The translations under genes were made by a program, and so were the position numbers. A stretch of DNA of 64,000 nucleotides, taken from contig NW_004440189.1 of assembly GCF_000330505.1 (NCBI RefSeq), forward strand, positions 319,125-383,124, read 5' to 3'. Of the stretch, positions 34,641 to 44,809 are shown one piece after another (the stretch's first letter is position 1; each line of letters begins with the position of its first letter). The notes under the pieces were generated by a model, which ran no database searches, had not been told where the DNA came from, and worked only from the letters and a program-made list of their open reading frames with translations. This stretch comes from Entamoeba invadens IP1 (taxonomy: Eukaryota > Evosea > Mastigamoebida > Endamoebidae).

Positions 34641-35280
34641 TTAGATCGTCTTATTCATGAACTTTCTCTTGTTAAAGCACATCCACCATTTGTCTGGTCT
34701 GTTTCCACCATTCTTGAAGATCGCCTCGCAGAGTCTGAGTCCTGTTTCGTTTCTAATAGCAGTGAGGTATTGCTTGACAGTGTCTTTCTCGCCACCTTTC
34801 AATGGGTCGACCATACCACCAAGGCAGAACTTTCCGTCGCCTGGGAGTGCGAAGTTCTCGATAGCCATAGAATACGCCATCTTCTCACAGTCGGTCTTTG
34901 TATGTCCGTTGAACTACATGTTAAAACACCATTGAATTAGAGAAATAAATTCACAAGAAGAAAATGAAGACTTCAAATCAACAAACTTTCAAAAGGAGAG
35001 AAGAAATATAGAAAATCAAATAGACGAGAAGTTTGTCGGCCTCAGCAATGGACATGTCATAGTTTTTAAAGAAAATGTTTGCTTTGAAGTAAGTGACCGC
35101 CTCGTCTACAATGTCCATGTCGGTGCCCTTCATCACAAATTTCGGGTTAACCTTCACCTTGGTTTTGAAATCCAAAAGGGGGAATCTCCCCGGCGCTTCG
35201 ATGATGTGCGCATCAAGAACTGAGTGATAAGCACCCGAACGCTTCATGAAGATCTTGTCTTGCTTGTTGACTCCCAACAT
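34641..35280 (-). CDS. ARPC3: ARPC3, Arp2/3 complex p21 subunit, two exons
   Basis: Exons 35280-34987 and 34913-34641 on the minus strand give 188 residues, close to the family's about 178. The 73-nt intron runs GTTTGT...TAG. Diagnostic segments are GAYHSVLD, DMDIVDEAVTYFKANIFFKNY, ADKLLVYLIFYIS, ETGLRLCEAIF and DKWWMCFNKRKFMNK. ARPC3 is a structural subunit of the complex that nucleates branched actin, needed for amoeboid motility and phagocytosis. The start at 35280 is preferred because a GAAC element (aagaacttgaaaaa) lies just upstream; an in-frame ATG at 35307 would precede it. Confidence 0.93.
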
Positions 35281-35593
35281 TGTCTTCTTTTTCAAGTTCT
35301 TTATCAAGTTGAAACTTTATCGTCTTTTATGAGTTTTTTTCATCTTTTCTCGTTCACCTTTATTCATTTTTTAGATGCCTTATTTATTGGCTGATTCATT
35401 TCCTTTCGTTAATTAAATGCTCTTGGTTCAGTGTATTTAGAGTTTTTACTATATTATACTATATTATACTATATCATAGAATTGTATAGTATTTTTAATT
35501 AAACAATGGTATTTATAGTAAACTTTGTATTGAATATTAATAGTAATTATTCATAAAAAAATACAAAATGTAATAACAAAATTAATTGAACAT
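35281..35593. other. AT-rich intergenic region
   Basis: Promoter side of ARPC3 plus A/T spacer, with three tandem copies of a tatact-type motif near 35450-35475. No gene is seen. Confidence 0.4.
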
Positions 35594-35740
35594 TTACTGA
35601 GACGTGTAGATGACGATGTTGGTAAAAGCAATGAGCACGATGATCAATAAGGCAAGAAGAATAAACTTCGCTTGTGGCGGTACAACAACTTCCATTAGCG
35701 GTTTCTTCTTTAAAACCACCGTTTTCTCTGAATGAATCAT
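35594..35740 (-). CDS. 48-residue single-pass membrane protein
   Basis: A small gene of unrecognised family. It has a basic, cytosolic-looking N-terminus (EKTVVLKKKPLMEVVVPPQAK) and one strong helix (FILLALLIIVLIAFTNIVIY) ending four residues from the C-terminus, the layout of a tail-anchored protein. The start at 35740 follows a GAAC element (agatgaacttaaaaac) by about 15 bases on the minus strand, which supports a real transcription unit. Its base composition is much less A/T rich than its flanks. Small ER translocon or oligosaccharyltransferase-type subunits have this size and shape, but no motif allows a claim. Confidence 0.6.
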   Translation of the reverse strand: MIHSEKTVVLKKKPLMEVVVPPQAKFILLALLIIVLIAFTNIVIYTSQ

Positions 35741-36084
35741 TTTTAATGTTTTTAAGTTCATCTCTTTAATATTGGGGATGGAATTACAATAATATCTCTA
35801 TCTTTATAAAAATCAATGTCATCAATCGGGATTGAATTTCGATGATTTTAAGTTCTACTTTGACGTTTAAATAAAAACATAAAACTTCAATTAGGGTTTC
35901 CATATTTACTAAAATATTCTTATTATTTTGACTTTCTGTAACAATTATGATATCCAATACTCAACTTTTTCAAAAAAATCAAAATGTTATAAAATTATAT
36001 CAAAAATATCAGTTGAAAAAGAACTTATCGAAATAAATATTTTTTAGTAAAAAAATATTGAAAAACCAAATAATATAAAAATTA
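35741..36084. other. AT-rich intergenic region
   Basis: Contains the upstream GAAC element of the small membrane-protein gene near 35755. The rest is A/T spacer without visible features. Confidence 0.4.
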
Positions 36085-37239
36085 TTAATAAACTGTGAAC
36101 ATTTGTTTTGGGGTGACAATAGATTCTGAAAATTGCTCCAACTCGTATATCTGAAACGAAAACGATTTCATTTCTTCATTTCCAAAACAAACCTTTGTCA
36201 CTGAAGTTGCTTCGAATTGGTATTGTGTGAACTGTGTCACAATTTTCTGTTGTTTGCTCTTTTCATAAATGGTTGTTTCGTATATCCTCTCCTTATTCTC
36301 TTCTTCCACTGATATCCAATTGCCCATCAGGTCGCTTGTAGCCCATATTTCTAATAGTCTAAGCTTTGAGTCTATCCTCACAAAGTAACCAGGAAAAGTA
36401 GTCTCTTCTTTGATAACCACCCTTCCTTCTTCGTCGAAGTCAAGTATATGAAACGATGTCTTTCTTTTTGTGAGCACTGAATTCCTCCAGTTTATCGACG
36501 TCAAGAACTGGTCGAGGACGACTGTTTTGACGGGGGTGGGTGGGATGGTGACCAACTGGAATCGAAGATAGTCGCTTAAATGACATGTCATTACGGAAGA
36601 GTACAATCTCGATGTGAGAGATGTTGCGTTTTGCGTGATTTTTATTGTCACTGGATGTGTTTGGAAAAAGGGGCAAAAGATGGGACGTGGTTTCAACAGA
36701 AGTTTTGATTGGATCTCAATCTCGAGATTTTGAGAAGGTGATTGGTATTTAAAGCTCAAAAATACATCTGGTCGAGCACAGAAGTCCAAGCACTTCGTTA
36801 GCATAAAGTCGATACCAGGAATGTCCTGTATTTGAAGTAGTGTGAAACAACTGAATGAGATACTGACAGTGGACTGTAAAGCCTGGGGATTGGTATATAA
36901 AAATCGTTCGTCAAACGTAATTAAATAATTCTTCCTTGACACAAACCCCACGAGTTCGTCAGTCAAGATTACCTCTCCGATTTTTTGTGTTTTAGTTGTC
37001 ATATACAACGTGATCTTCCTTTTCGTTATATCATTTAAAACAACAGGAGATCCTTTCGTGAGTCTCATCTTAATATGGGTATTACCCACTGTGTATCGAA
37101 TGAATAAGATAACAGTATTGAGATTTTCCAAGCCCCCTTTCAGATTAGTTCCTTCAACGCAAAACGCGATCGGATTCATGACATCCCCAACAACCTCTTC
37201 GCTCATACACTCTGATGACTGAATGGTCTCACTCGTCAT
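36085..37239 (-). CDS. Conserved-looking protein of unknown function (384 residues)
   Basis: A single-exon protein with no domain I recognise. It has no signal peptide or membrane helix. Composition is mixed, with beta-rich stretches (IKMRLTKGSPVVLNDITKRKITLYM; VSISFSCFTLLQIQDIPGIDF), suggesting beta-sandwich modules. A C-terminal part with alternating charged and aromatic residues could be PH-like, but there is no decisive motif. Codon use and GC content match neighbouring real genes, and the ATG at 37239 is followed by an uninterrupted frame, so it is very likely coding. Confidence 0.7.
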   Translation of the reverse strand: MTSETIQSSECMSEEVVGDVMNPIAFCVEGTNLKGGLENLNTVILFIRYTVGNTHIKMRLTKGSPVVLNDITKRKITLYMTTKTQKIGEVILTDELVGFVSRKNYLITFDERFLYTNPQALQSTVSISFSCFTLLQIQDIPGIDFMLTKCLDFCARPDVFLSFKYQSPSQNLEIEIQSKLLLKPRPIFCPFFQTHPVTIKITQNATSLTSRLYSSVMTCHLSDYLRFQLVTIPPTPVKTVVLDQFLTSINWRNSVLTKRKTSFHILDFDEEGRVVIKEETTFPGYFVRIDSKLRLLEIWATSDLMGNWISVEEENKERIYETTIYEKSKQQKIVTQFTQYQFEATSVTKVCFGNEEMKSFSFQIYELEQFSESIVTPKQMFTVY

Positions 37240-37341
37240 CGCTTATTGAAATCAATTTTTTGTTCTACAAATTTTCTCAAGTATTTTTAACTAGAACACA
37301 ACCAGAGTTTTATTAAAGAAATAAATTGACCAAAAAGTAAT

Positions 37342-37851
37342 TTAACAGCTTCTTTTCCACCCAAACCCGCAATTGGCGCAAGTCAAAATACGTGTCATCG
37401 GTTCATCGGCCGACCTGAGTTGCACCTGTGTTTCCTGTATTTTACGAGACGAGCATTTTGGACAGCTGAATTCGTGGTCCGGTATTTTTGAGATATCCAA
37501 AGGTTTTTTCTTGTCTTCCTCGTCCTTCATGACTCTGTTTTTCAGTTTCTTCACTTCGTCGTCTGCGAGTTCGTAGGAGTTCATTCCGACGACTTCCTTG
37601 ACAGTGACTTCATCTTTTTCAATCGAGTCTTTAAGTTTCTGGTTTTTCTTCAAGTTTGAGAGAAGCATCCGCAAATGAGTGTTAAATGCCTCAGAGTCTT
37701 TTTCGTGGACTTCAAAAAGTTCATCAGCGAATTGATCACCAAATTTGGCATCTTTAAAAAGCTTTCCCAAAAATTTTATAGCTTTTTCCTTGTTCTCTTG
37801 TGTTGCTGGAGAAGATGGTGAAGGTGTTGGCTTTAAAGAAACCCTAGGCAT
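37342..37851 (-). CDS. TFIIS-like transcription elongation factor
   Basis: 169 residues when started at 37851, which follows a GAAC element (aagaacttaaaaag) and an initiator-like aactcaattt on the minus strand; an in-frame ATG lies upstream at 37899. The C-terminal zinc ribbon is diagnostic of TFIIS: four cysteines (CPKC...CANC), RSADEPMT containing the catalytic Asp-Glu pair that enters the RNA polymerase II active site, and a terminal CGFGWKRSC. The preceding helical part matches the central polymerase-binding domain (LRMLLSNLKKN...). The N-terminal LW domain of full-length TFIIS (about 300 residues) is missing. It should stimulate transcript cleavage by stalled Pol II. Confidence 0.88.
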   Translation of the reverse strand: MPRVSLKPTPSPSSPATQENKEKAIKFLGKLFKDAKFGDQFADELFEVHEKDSEAFNTHLRMLLSNLKKNQKLKDSIEKDEVTVKEVVGMNSYELADDEVKKLKNRVMKDEEDKKKPLDISKIPDHEFSCPKCSSRKIQETQVQLRSADEPMTRILTCANCGFGWKRSC

Positions 37852-37979
37852 TAATAAAATTGAGTTTAGGTTTCTTTTTAAGTTCTTTAGAAAAGACAAA
37901 ACAAAAAAAAACTATTAATAGATAGTAAGGAACAAACGGGAGAAAACGTGGTGTTAAACTCAAACAGTATTCTAGTACC

Positions 37980-38007
37980 TTTTGAAGATCTGTCGAGATC
38001 TTCAAAA
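37980..38007 (+). promoter_or_regulatory. Perfect 12-bp hairpin just before the start codon
   Basis: The arm ttttgaagatct (37980-37991), loop gtcg (37992-37995) and arm agatcttcaaaa (37996-38007) are perfectly complementary. The stem ends seven bases before the ATG at 38015, so it would lie in the 5' leader or act as a palindromic DNA site. Confidence 0.7.
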
Positions 38008-38014
38008 CAACACG

Positions 38015-39246
38015 ATGAATTACCCACGCGCGCTGAAAATATTAGTCGTTGGCGGTGACAAGACTAACAAATCCGCTTTATGCAAGATATTAACGGGACA
38101 ACCACCACCACAGAATTATATACATACCGTCGGGGTTAATATATACAAATCAAATATTGGTGGCCAGTCCATTATATATTGGGATATACCCTTCGCAGAG
38201 GTTTGTTATTTATAATATATTTATAATACTATTATAATACATTATTATTTATAGTATATTTATAATATATTTATAATACTATTAAACTATTACTATTACA
38301 TGAATGACGGAATAGTACAAATTGGGAAGAACGTTGGACTTTGCTAAAGAGAAGGTCGACGGAATTATATTGATGACATTAAACGACGTGGAAAGTAGTT
38401 TTGACGCGGCTAAGGATTGGATGAAACTCTTTGCAAACGACAAAGTGCGCGTGTTGATTGTCAGCGACACGAAAGACCAAAAGGACTCAAAGTTGGAAGA
38501 GCTTAAAATGATACACAAACAGACAGTAGAGGTCGATGTCAAGATGATTAATATCGCAAAAAAGAAATTTGTGTTTGAGACTATCAACGACTTCATCGAC
38601 AAAATTGTGAAGACTTCTGGCAACTTCAAGAAGGAAGTTATGGAAGAAAGTGAACTTTCATCTTCATCTGCAACACCAAATTTTAAATGTTCGTCATCTC
38701 CAAGATTTTTCTCGTTTTCTCCAACACGACTTTCTAATGCGTCATCACAAGCTCAAAAACTTGTTTGTTTTTTTATAATTTGTTTAATAATATATATATA
38801 CTATAATTATAGCATATGTGTTACTAATAACTCATAATAATGAAATTAATAACAAATAGAACGAACAATTTATAGAAAAATCGAAACAACACGTGGAACA
38901 GTTATTTGGAGAGATATCTAATTACATTGAGGAATTGCGAAAAACGAAATTTGGCGATGGGGCAGAAGAGATTTACAAAAAGAACGAATTGGAGCGTTTT
39001 GTTGGACACGTTGAGATAGAAAAGACGACATTAATCAAAGATTTTGACAAATACGAAAAGATGGTGTCTGACGGGGAAAATAGTTTGTTTTGTAAATAAT
39101 TTACTATACTCATTAAAAAAATGAGGGATTGACTTATAGTCACAATCACATGCGATGATCTTCAACGACTGATCGAGGTGAGAGAACACTGTTGGCAAAA
39201 GAACTTTGAGTTTATAGGATTTAATTTCAAAAGAATTAAAAACTGA
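38015..39246 (+). CDS. Degenerate Ras-like GTPase with C-terminal extension, four exons
   Basis: Exons 38015-38200, 38316-38762, 38860-39082 and 39140-39246 give 320 residues; the introns (115, 97, 57 nt) are all GTTTGT...TAG. The N-terminus folds like a Rab/Ras protein (ALKILVVGG; HTVGVNIYK), but the nucleotide motifs are eroded. The P-loop reads GGDKTNKSA (Asn for the second Gly), the G3 box is WDIPFAE instead of WDTAGQE, and NKxD is replaced by SDTKD. A Ser-rich linker and a charged, coiled-coil-like C-terminal third follow; there is no prenylation cysteine. It is probably a pseudo-GTPase or scaffold. Exon 4 is supported by frame continuity and the splice signals alone. Confidence 0.72.
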
Positions 39247-40448
39247 ATTTGTGTTGTGTTTTTGGTTGGGTTTTGAAATTCTACATTGCTATTTTTTTAA
39301 ACTAGTTTTATTATAGTAATTTAGTAATATAATTACAACATTAAAAAAAAAACTGAGTTTCTAAAATCGTGTTTTTTGTATTCCATTTTTAAAAGGAATA
39401 TAGTTGTATACATAGTTTTAATCTAGTAACATTTTGTATAAAAAATAAGAGAAGTAAAATATTAGAAAAATCTAATTCGGTTTTGAGTAAGTTTTGTTGA
39501 ATTTCATAGATAAGAATTGAACTTTGCTTGAAATGCTTTAGTAAAAATTCAACAAATTAATTCATCGAAGAAAAGCAAATCAAACAACAAGTTTTGAGAG
39601 AGATGATTTGACGAGATTTATCGAGAACGAAAAGGTGTGAGATGTTTATCGTTTTTGTTGTGTGATTGGTTAAAAAACTAACATGATTGAAGTTCATTAC
39701 ATTTTATATGTGAAAAGAAAATGTTTACAAAAACGAAAAAGTCCAAAGTCACTTCGAAACAAACACGAAGACCAGTTCTAGATACTACAAACTTACATCA
39801 TGTTTCATAGCAACCGAACAAAGAAATAATCAACAAAATTTCCATCGCAAGAAAAGAATGTTCTTAGAAACTCATTCAATAAAAATTCCACATGAGTTCA
39901 ATACAAATTGAAGAATAATACGCAACAAATTCCCGAAATTTTACACAAATAATAACACATTTACATAACAAATTTATTATGACGAGAGAAAATGATATTT
40001 AAATGTTATATATAACATTTTGATAATTATTTTCACAACACTTGTACGGAACTTAAAAATGGTCAAAAAATAGTTGTCCTCAAAACGTTTGGAGAACTTA
40101 ATGGATTGTCTCAAAAAAAGAATAATATGAGTTCTTGTCTGAAATGCCGAAGATTATTTGCGAGATTGCGTTCTAACAAGTTAACGGAATGAAATAATAA
40201 ATAACTGAGAAAAAATACTGAAATGTGAACAATGAAACAAAATGTGGCAAAAATTGTTTTGGTGTGAATATAAAAAAGTGTGTCTCCCGAATACTTCCCG
40301 AAAAAGACTAAGTGAAACGAGCCGAACGAAAAAGACCAGAAACTTCCAAATATTCGTTTGGGTCGGCACAATTCGACGGCTGTGGAATAGAGAAAGACAA
40401 GATCTTTGTGACGATATAAAAGTAGAGAACTCCAAAAGTGTATCAATT
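39247..40448. other. AT-rich intergenic region upstream of transhydrogenase
   Basis: No gene is supported in 1.2 kb. It contains one copy of the palindrome aatgttatatataacatt (40003-40020), found elsewhere in the window, and the transhydrogenase core promoter at its right end. Confidence 0.5.
40413..40448 (+). promoter_or_regulatory. Core promoter of the transhydrogenase gene
   Basis: TATA-like gatataaaag (40413-40422), GAAC element gagaact (40425-40431) and initiator-like tatcaatt (40441-40448) lie directly before the ATG at 40449. This is the three-part Entamoeba core promoter, and it places translation at 40449 rather than at the upstream in-frame ATG at 40242. Confidence 0.7.
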
Positions 40449-43400
40449 ATGTCGGACAATAGTGTTAACTTCGACTACGAAAAGGTTCTCAGCAACATTG
40501 TCAGTGTCGGCAACATTGTTGTCTCTCTCTGTTTCATTCTTGCACTGAGAGGATTGTCAGCACAAACTTCTGCTAAAATGGGTAACATATACGGTATCAT
40601 TGGTATGAGTGTAGCGTTCTTTGCTGCTATTATGAATAAGGTATGTGATTACTTTGGTGTATACGCAGACGAAGAATACAACGAGTGGATCTTATACACC
40701 ACTGGTATATATTTGGTGTGTATTATCCCAGCTGCTGTTATTGGTATATTTATTGCATCAAAAGTGGAAATGGTACAGATGCCGCAATTGGTTGCTGGTT
40801 TCCATTCTTTTGTCGGTCTTGCTGCGGTGTTGATCGGGTTTGCGCATTGGATCAAAGATGCAGAAAACTACACCGGAGTACACGAGAAGACTGAAGAAAA
40901 CGGCATTGCTTATTTGACTATGATTGGCCTTGAAACTGTTCTTGGCATTTTCATTGGTGGTTTGACGTTCACTGGGTCCATCGTTGCGTTTGGAAAGCTT
41001 CAAGGTATCATTAGATCAAAGCCACTCATTATAGGAGGGAACTTCAGACACGTCATCAACGCCGTCTCCTGTGCTGTTGGCTGCTTGTTGGTCATTCCAT
41101 ATATAGCCGTGGAGTATATCAGTTTGAATGATTACAATATCATTGATGATAATCCAGACACAATGCACGACATTCAATATAACAGTGTCTTTATTAATAT
41201 GGCTATTTTGATGGTGGTCACCATCATCTCATTCTTTATTGGGTGGCATTTGGTCATGGCAATTGGTGGTGCAGATATGCCAGTCGTCATTTCCATGTTG
41301 AACTCATACTCGGGTTGGGCCACAGCGGCTGCTGGATTCTTGTTGAACAACTATGCCATGATTGTTTCTGGTGCTTTGATTGGTTCTTCTGGTGCGATTT
41401 TGTCGTATATCATGTGCGCTGCTATGAACAGAGGCTTTTTGAGTGTCATTCTTGGGATTGGAACGCATAAAACAGAAACTGCTGCGTCTCCAGTTACGAA
41501 GAACGAAAAAGATACTGGAAACAAAGAAGTCAACCCGATTGAGGTCGGAGAGTTTGCTAAACTCCTTGTTGATTCACACAAGATTGCTATCGTTCCGGGT
41601 TACGGTATGGCTGTTGCGAAGGCTCAACACGTTGTTGCTGAATTGGCAAATATGTTAACCAAGGCTGGAAAGACAGTAAACTTCATCATTCACCCAGTCG
41701 CTGGTAGACTTCCGGGCCATATGAACGTCTTGTTGGCTGAGGCGAGTGTCCCATACAAAATTGTCTTTGCCATGGAAGAAGTCGAGGATTTGAGTGATTA
41801 CGATGTTTGTATTGTGGTTGGCGCAAATGATACAGTCAACCCAATTGCAGAGACAGACCCGAACTGCCCGTTGGCTGGTATGCCAATCATTAAGACTTAT
41901 CAGGCCAAGGTTGTTGTTGTCAACAAGAGAAGTTTGAACCAGGGATATGCTGCTGTTGATAATCCTTTGTTCTTCTTTAACAACACACGAATGTATTTGA
42001 AGGATTCCAAGGCTGGGTTTGAGAGTTTGAATTCGGAAGTAAAGAAAATCCTTGGAGAAGTTGTACACACTGAAACAACAGAATCTGGTGCTACTGAAAA
42101 GACCGGACTCTTACAAGGTATTTCAGACGCTGCCCCAGTCAAAATTGATCCAGAAGACTTGTTCATTGGTGTGCCAAAGGAGAAAACGCCAGAGAAGATG
42201 GTGGCTATGGTACCATCGGTCTGTAAACAACTTAGGAGCAGAGGATATGGTATTTATATCGAATCCGGTGCTGGTTTGCTTTCGACGTACTCTGACGAGG
42301 ATTATAGAAGAGTTGGGTGTAAAATTGCAGAGACTACGGACGAGGTGTATGAGAAGGCCAATATCATTTGCAAGGTAAACCCACCAACAGAGGAAGAGAT
42401 TGAAGTGATGAAACAAGGACAAACTCTTATCTCATTCTTCTACCCAAAGAAGAATCCAGATTTACTTGAAAAGGCTGTTCAGAAGGGTATTACTGTTATT
42501 TCCATGGACTGTGTCCCAAGAGTCTCCAACGCTCAATGCATGGATGCGCTCAGTTCCCAAAACAACTTGGCTGGGTATAGAAGTATCATTGAAGCGTCCA
42601 ATAAGTTTGGAAGACTTCTTATGGGTCAGGTCACTGCTGCTGGCAAATCACAACCTGCAAATGTTTTCATCATTGGTGTCGGTGTGTCTGGTCTTGCTGC
42701 CATTTCAACTGCCAAAGCCCTTGGCGCACAGGTCAAGGCATTTGATTCGAGGGCTGCTGCCAAAGAACAAGCAGAGTCTGTCGGTGCTGAGTTCTGCACT
42801 GTTTCTGTTATTGAAGATTCAGAAGACAAGAACACTGGTTACGCCAAAGCTGCGTCACAGAAATTCATTGATGCTGAGTATGCCTTGTTTAGACAAATCT
42901 TGCCAGAGATGGATATTGTTGTAACCACAGCCAACATCCCGGGCAGAACGGCACCAATTCTTGTCACACAAGACATGGTTGACTCGATGAAGATTGGGTC
43001 AGTTATTGTTGATCTTGCTGCTCCGAATGGAGGGAACTGCGAGGTTACAAGAAGTGGTGAGACGTATGTTTATGACAACAAAGTCACTGTTATTGGTCAA
43101 GTTGATTTCACTGTGAGAATGGCCCCGCAAGCTTCGCAGTTGTACGCACAGAACATTTTCAATTTTATGAATCATGTCTGCAAGAAGGCGACTGAGTTTG
43201 TTATTAAGTCTGATGATGTCATCCAAAGACAAATGACTGTCTGCTCATCTGGACAAAACATGTACCCTGCCCCACCAATGGAAATTAGACAACAACCACC
43301 AAAGAAAGAAACTGCTGCTCCATCAGTTGCAGTCGCTGCTGAACCAGAACAACAGAAAAAGAAGTCGTACACCGGAACGATTGTGTCTGTGATCTGTTTG

Positions 43401-43727
43401 CTGCTGTTGGTCATTTTCATGTTGTTCATGCCTTCAATGTTCGTTACAGCTGTTATGTCGTTTGTGCTTGCTATCATTGTCGGGTACTACGTCATTTGGA
43501 ACGTCACTTCTGCTCTCCACACACCATTGATGTCCGTTACTAATGCTATTTCGGGTATTATTGCCGTCGGTGGTATTACTAACATTTACCTCACACCAAT
43601 GAAAGACGAAGGACTTATCTACTATATCTGCGTGACTGTTGTTGGATGTTTGGCTGTCTTCATTGCTTGTTTGAACGTGTTTGGTGGGTTCTTTATTACA
43701 CACCGTATGTTGCAGATGTTCCACTAA
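40449..43727 (+). CDS. PNT: Proton-translocating NAD(P) transhydrogenase, fused beta-alpha form
   Basis: 1092 residues in one exon. It starts with the PntB-type membrane helices and then the NADP(H)-binding domain III (PGYGMAVAKAQ, HPVAGRLPGHMN, GANDTVNP). The PntA-type NAD(H)-binding domain I follows (GVPKEKTPEKMVAMVP; a Rossmann GVGVSGLAAI; TTANIPGRTAPIL), then the remaining PntA helices at the C-terminus. This beta-then-alpha order is the known Entamoeba/apicomplexan arrangement, opposite to animal mitochondrial NNT. It exchanges hydride between NADH and NADP+ coupled to proton movement. There is no mitochondrial leader, consistent with an organism lacking respiring mitochondria; the membrane in which it acts cannot be read from sequence. 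Confidence 0.96.
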   Translation: MSDNSVNFDYEKVLSNIVSVGNIVVSLCFILALRGLSAQTSAKMGNIYGIIGMSVAFFAAIMNKVCDYFGVYADEEYNEWILYTTGIYLVCIIPAAVIGIFIASKVEMVQMPQLVAGFHSFVGLAAVLIGFAHWIKDAENYTGVHEKTEENGIAYLTMIGLETVLGIFIGGLTFTGSIVAFGKLQGIIRSKPLIIGGNFRHVINAVSCAVGCLLVIPYIAVEYISLNDYNIIDDNPDTMHDIQYNSVFINMAILMVVTIISFFIGWHLVMAIGGADMPVVISMLNSYSGWATAAAGFLLNNYAMIVSGALIGSSGAILSYIMCAAMNRGFLSVILGIGTHKTETAASPVTKNEKDTGNKEVNPIEVGEFAKLLVDSHKIAIVPGYGMAVAKAQHVVAELANMLTKAGKTVNFIIHPVAGRLPGHMNVLLAEASVPYKIVFAMEEVEDLSDYDVCIVVGANDTVNPIAETDPNCPLAGMPIIKTYQAKVVVVNKRSLNQGYAAVDNPLFFFNNTRMYLKDSKAGFESLNSEVKKILGEVVHTETTESGATEKTGLLQGISDAAPVKIDPEDLFIGVPKEKTPEKMVAMVPSVCKQLRSRGYGIYIESGAGLLSTYSDEDYRRVGCKIAETTDEVYEKANIICKVNPPTEEEIEVMKQGQTLISFFYPKKNPDLLEKAVQKGITVISMDCVPRVSNAQCMDALSSQNNLAGYRSIIEASNKFGRLLMGQVTAAGKSQPANVFIIGVGVSGLAAISTAKALGAQVKAFDSRAAAKEQAESVGAEFCTVSVIEDSEDKNTGYAKAASQKFIDAEYALFRQILPEMDIVVTTANIPGRTAPILVTQDMVDSMKIGSVIVDLAAPNGGNCEVTRSGETYVYDNKVTVIGQVDFTVRMAPQASQLYAQNIFNFMNHVCKKATEFVIKSDDVIQRQMTVCSSGQNMYPAPPMEIRQQPPKKETAAPSVAVAAEPEQQKKKSYTGTIVSVICLLLLVIFMLFMPSMFVTAVMSFVLAIIVGYYVIWNVTSALHTPLMSVTNAISGIIAVGGITNIYLTPMKDEGLIYYICVTVVGCLAVFIACLNVFGGFFITHRMLQMFH

Positions 43728-44043
43728 ATCAATTGATATTACTTATGGTTTTATTTAAAATAAATTCATTCTATTAAAACTCTAACCCAAATAATAACAG
43801 ACATACAGATATTTTGTTTGGCTTTCTGTTCAATCGAACAAAATATTAGTAAAAGAACGAAAAAAACCAGAAACACTATTTTACATTTCCTGAAATTGAA
43901 TACAAGAAAATAAACAATAACTTTAATATTTGTTATTATTTCAAATACTATATATCTATATTGAGATATTCAATAAATAAACATTTTCAAAAACAAAAAG
44001 AGCAAAAAGAGATAACCCAGAACTACAAAATAAAAGAGTAGAG
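43728..44043. promoter_or_regulatory. Intergenic region upstream of the MADS-box gene
   Basis: AT-rich spacer. A GAAC-type element (cagaactac) lies about 20 bases before the MADS-box ATG at 44044. Nothing else is seen. Confidence 0.4.
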
Positions 44044-44775
44044 ATGGGACGTAACAAAATCAAAATAGAGAAGATAGATAACGAAAGAAAGAGACAGACC
44101 ACATTCCAGAAACGCCGTCATGGGCTTATTAAAAAAGCCATGGAACTCAGTATATTATGTGATTGCCAAGTTTCTTTGATGGTATTTAAAGATGAGAAGT
44201 TGGTTGTATACAGCACTTCTGATATTAAAAAGACTCTATTAGAGTTTGTCCAATTCAAAAACAAATTTGTTTCATTTTCGAACGATGACTATAATAACGT
44301 GACTGAAAATATGATCGACATCGAACAACCTGAAAAACCACAACAAGACAAACAGCCCGACAAACCCGAAGCGTCACCTTCACAACAATTATTCCCACCA
44401 ATACCTCAACAACAACAAGAACAACAAAGAGGACAACCAAGACCAGACTATGCCCCACCGCCACAGTACAGTGACAGAAGAGATTATCAACAAATCGACC
44501 AAAGGAAACAAAAGGATAAGAAAGAACAATTCAGAGGCGCTCAACAAGACGGTTTTACCTTTGGGAGGGTCGAAGAATATCGCGACGGATCCCCTTCACA
44601 AGATGGATTTTATGTTTGTTCTCATCATATTACTTCAAGTGTGTTGTATCTTCTCTATTTCTTATTACTTATATATTGGTTGTATACTAAATAGTAGCAA
44701 CGACAACCCATTAAAAGAGAACCACAGAACGACCCGGGGTTAATACCGAAAGACAAACGACTTTCGCCAGAGTGA
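44044..44775 (+). CDS. MADS-box transcription factor (MEF2/SRF type), two exons
   Basis: Exons 44044-44613 and 44698-44775 give 215 residues. The N-terminal 57 residues are a complete MADS box (MGRNKIKIEKI, RQTTFQKRRHGLIKKAMELSILC, VSLMVFKDEKLVVYSTSDI), closest in form to MEF2-type. It is followed by a Gln/Pro-rich tail typical of activation regions. The 84-nt intron begins GTTTGT and ends in a doubled acceptor TAGTAG. Use of the second TAG adds a 25-residue tail (QRQPIKREPQNDPG...); use of the first would make TAG the very next codon and stop translation. Without splicing the tail would be hydrophobic. It acts in the nucleus, binding CArG-like sites. Confidence 0.93.
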
Positions 44776-44809
44776 ATACGGAACTTTTAAAGAGGAACTG
44801 AAAAAGTAA
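44776..44809 (+). promoter_or_regulatory. 34-nt spacer with two GAAC elements, tetraspanin promoter
   Basis: Only 34 bases separate the MADS-box stop from the tetraspanin ATG. They contain ggaactttt and ggaactgaaaaag, two copies of the GAAC element, so the promoter must overlap the end of the upstream gene. Confidence 0.55.

Noticed and set aside
40242..40448. 69-residue N-terminal extension of the transhydrogenase
   Set aside because: It precedes the TATA-GAAC-initiator promoter, is basic and low in conservation, and does not look like a targeting peptide.
40645..43724. Numerous open frames on both strands inside the transhydrogenase gene
   Set aside because: They are shadows of codon usage in a long coding region; none has a promoter or family match.
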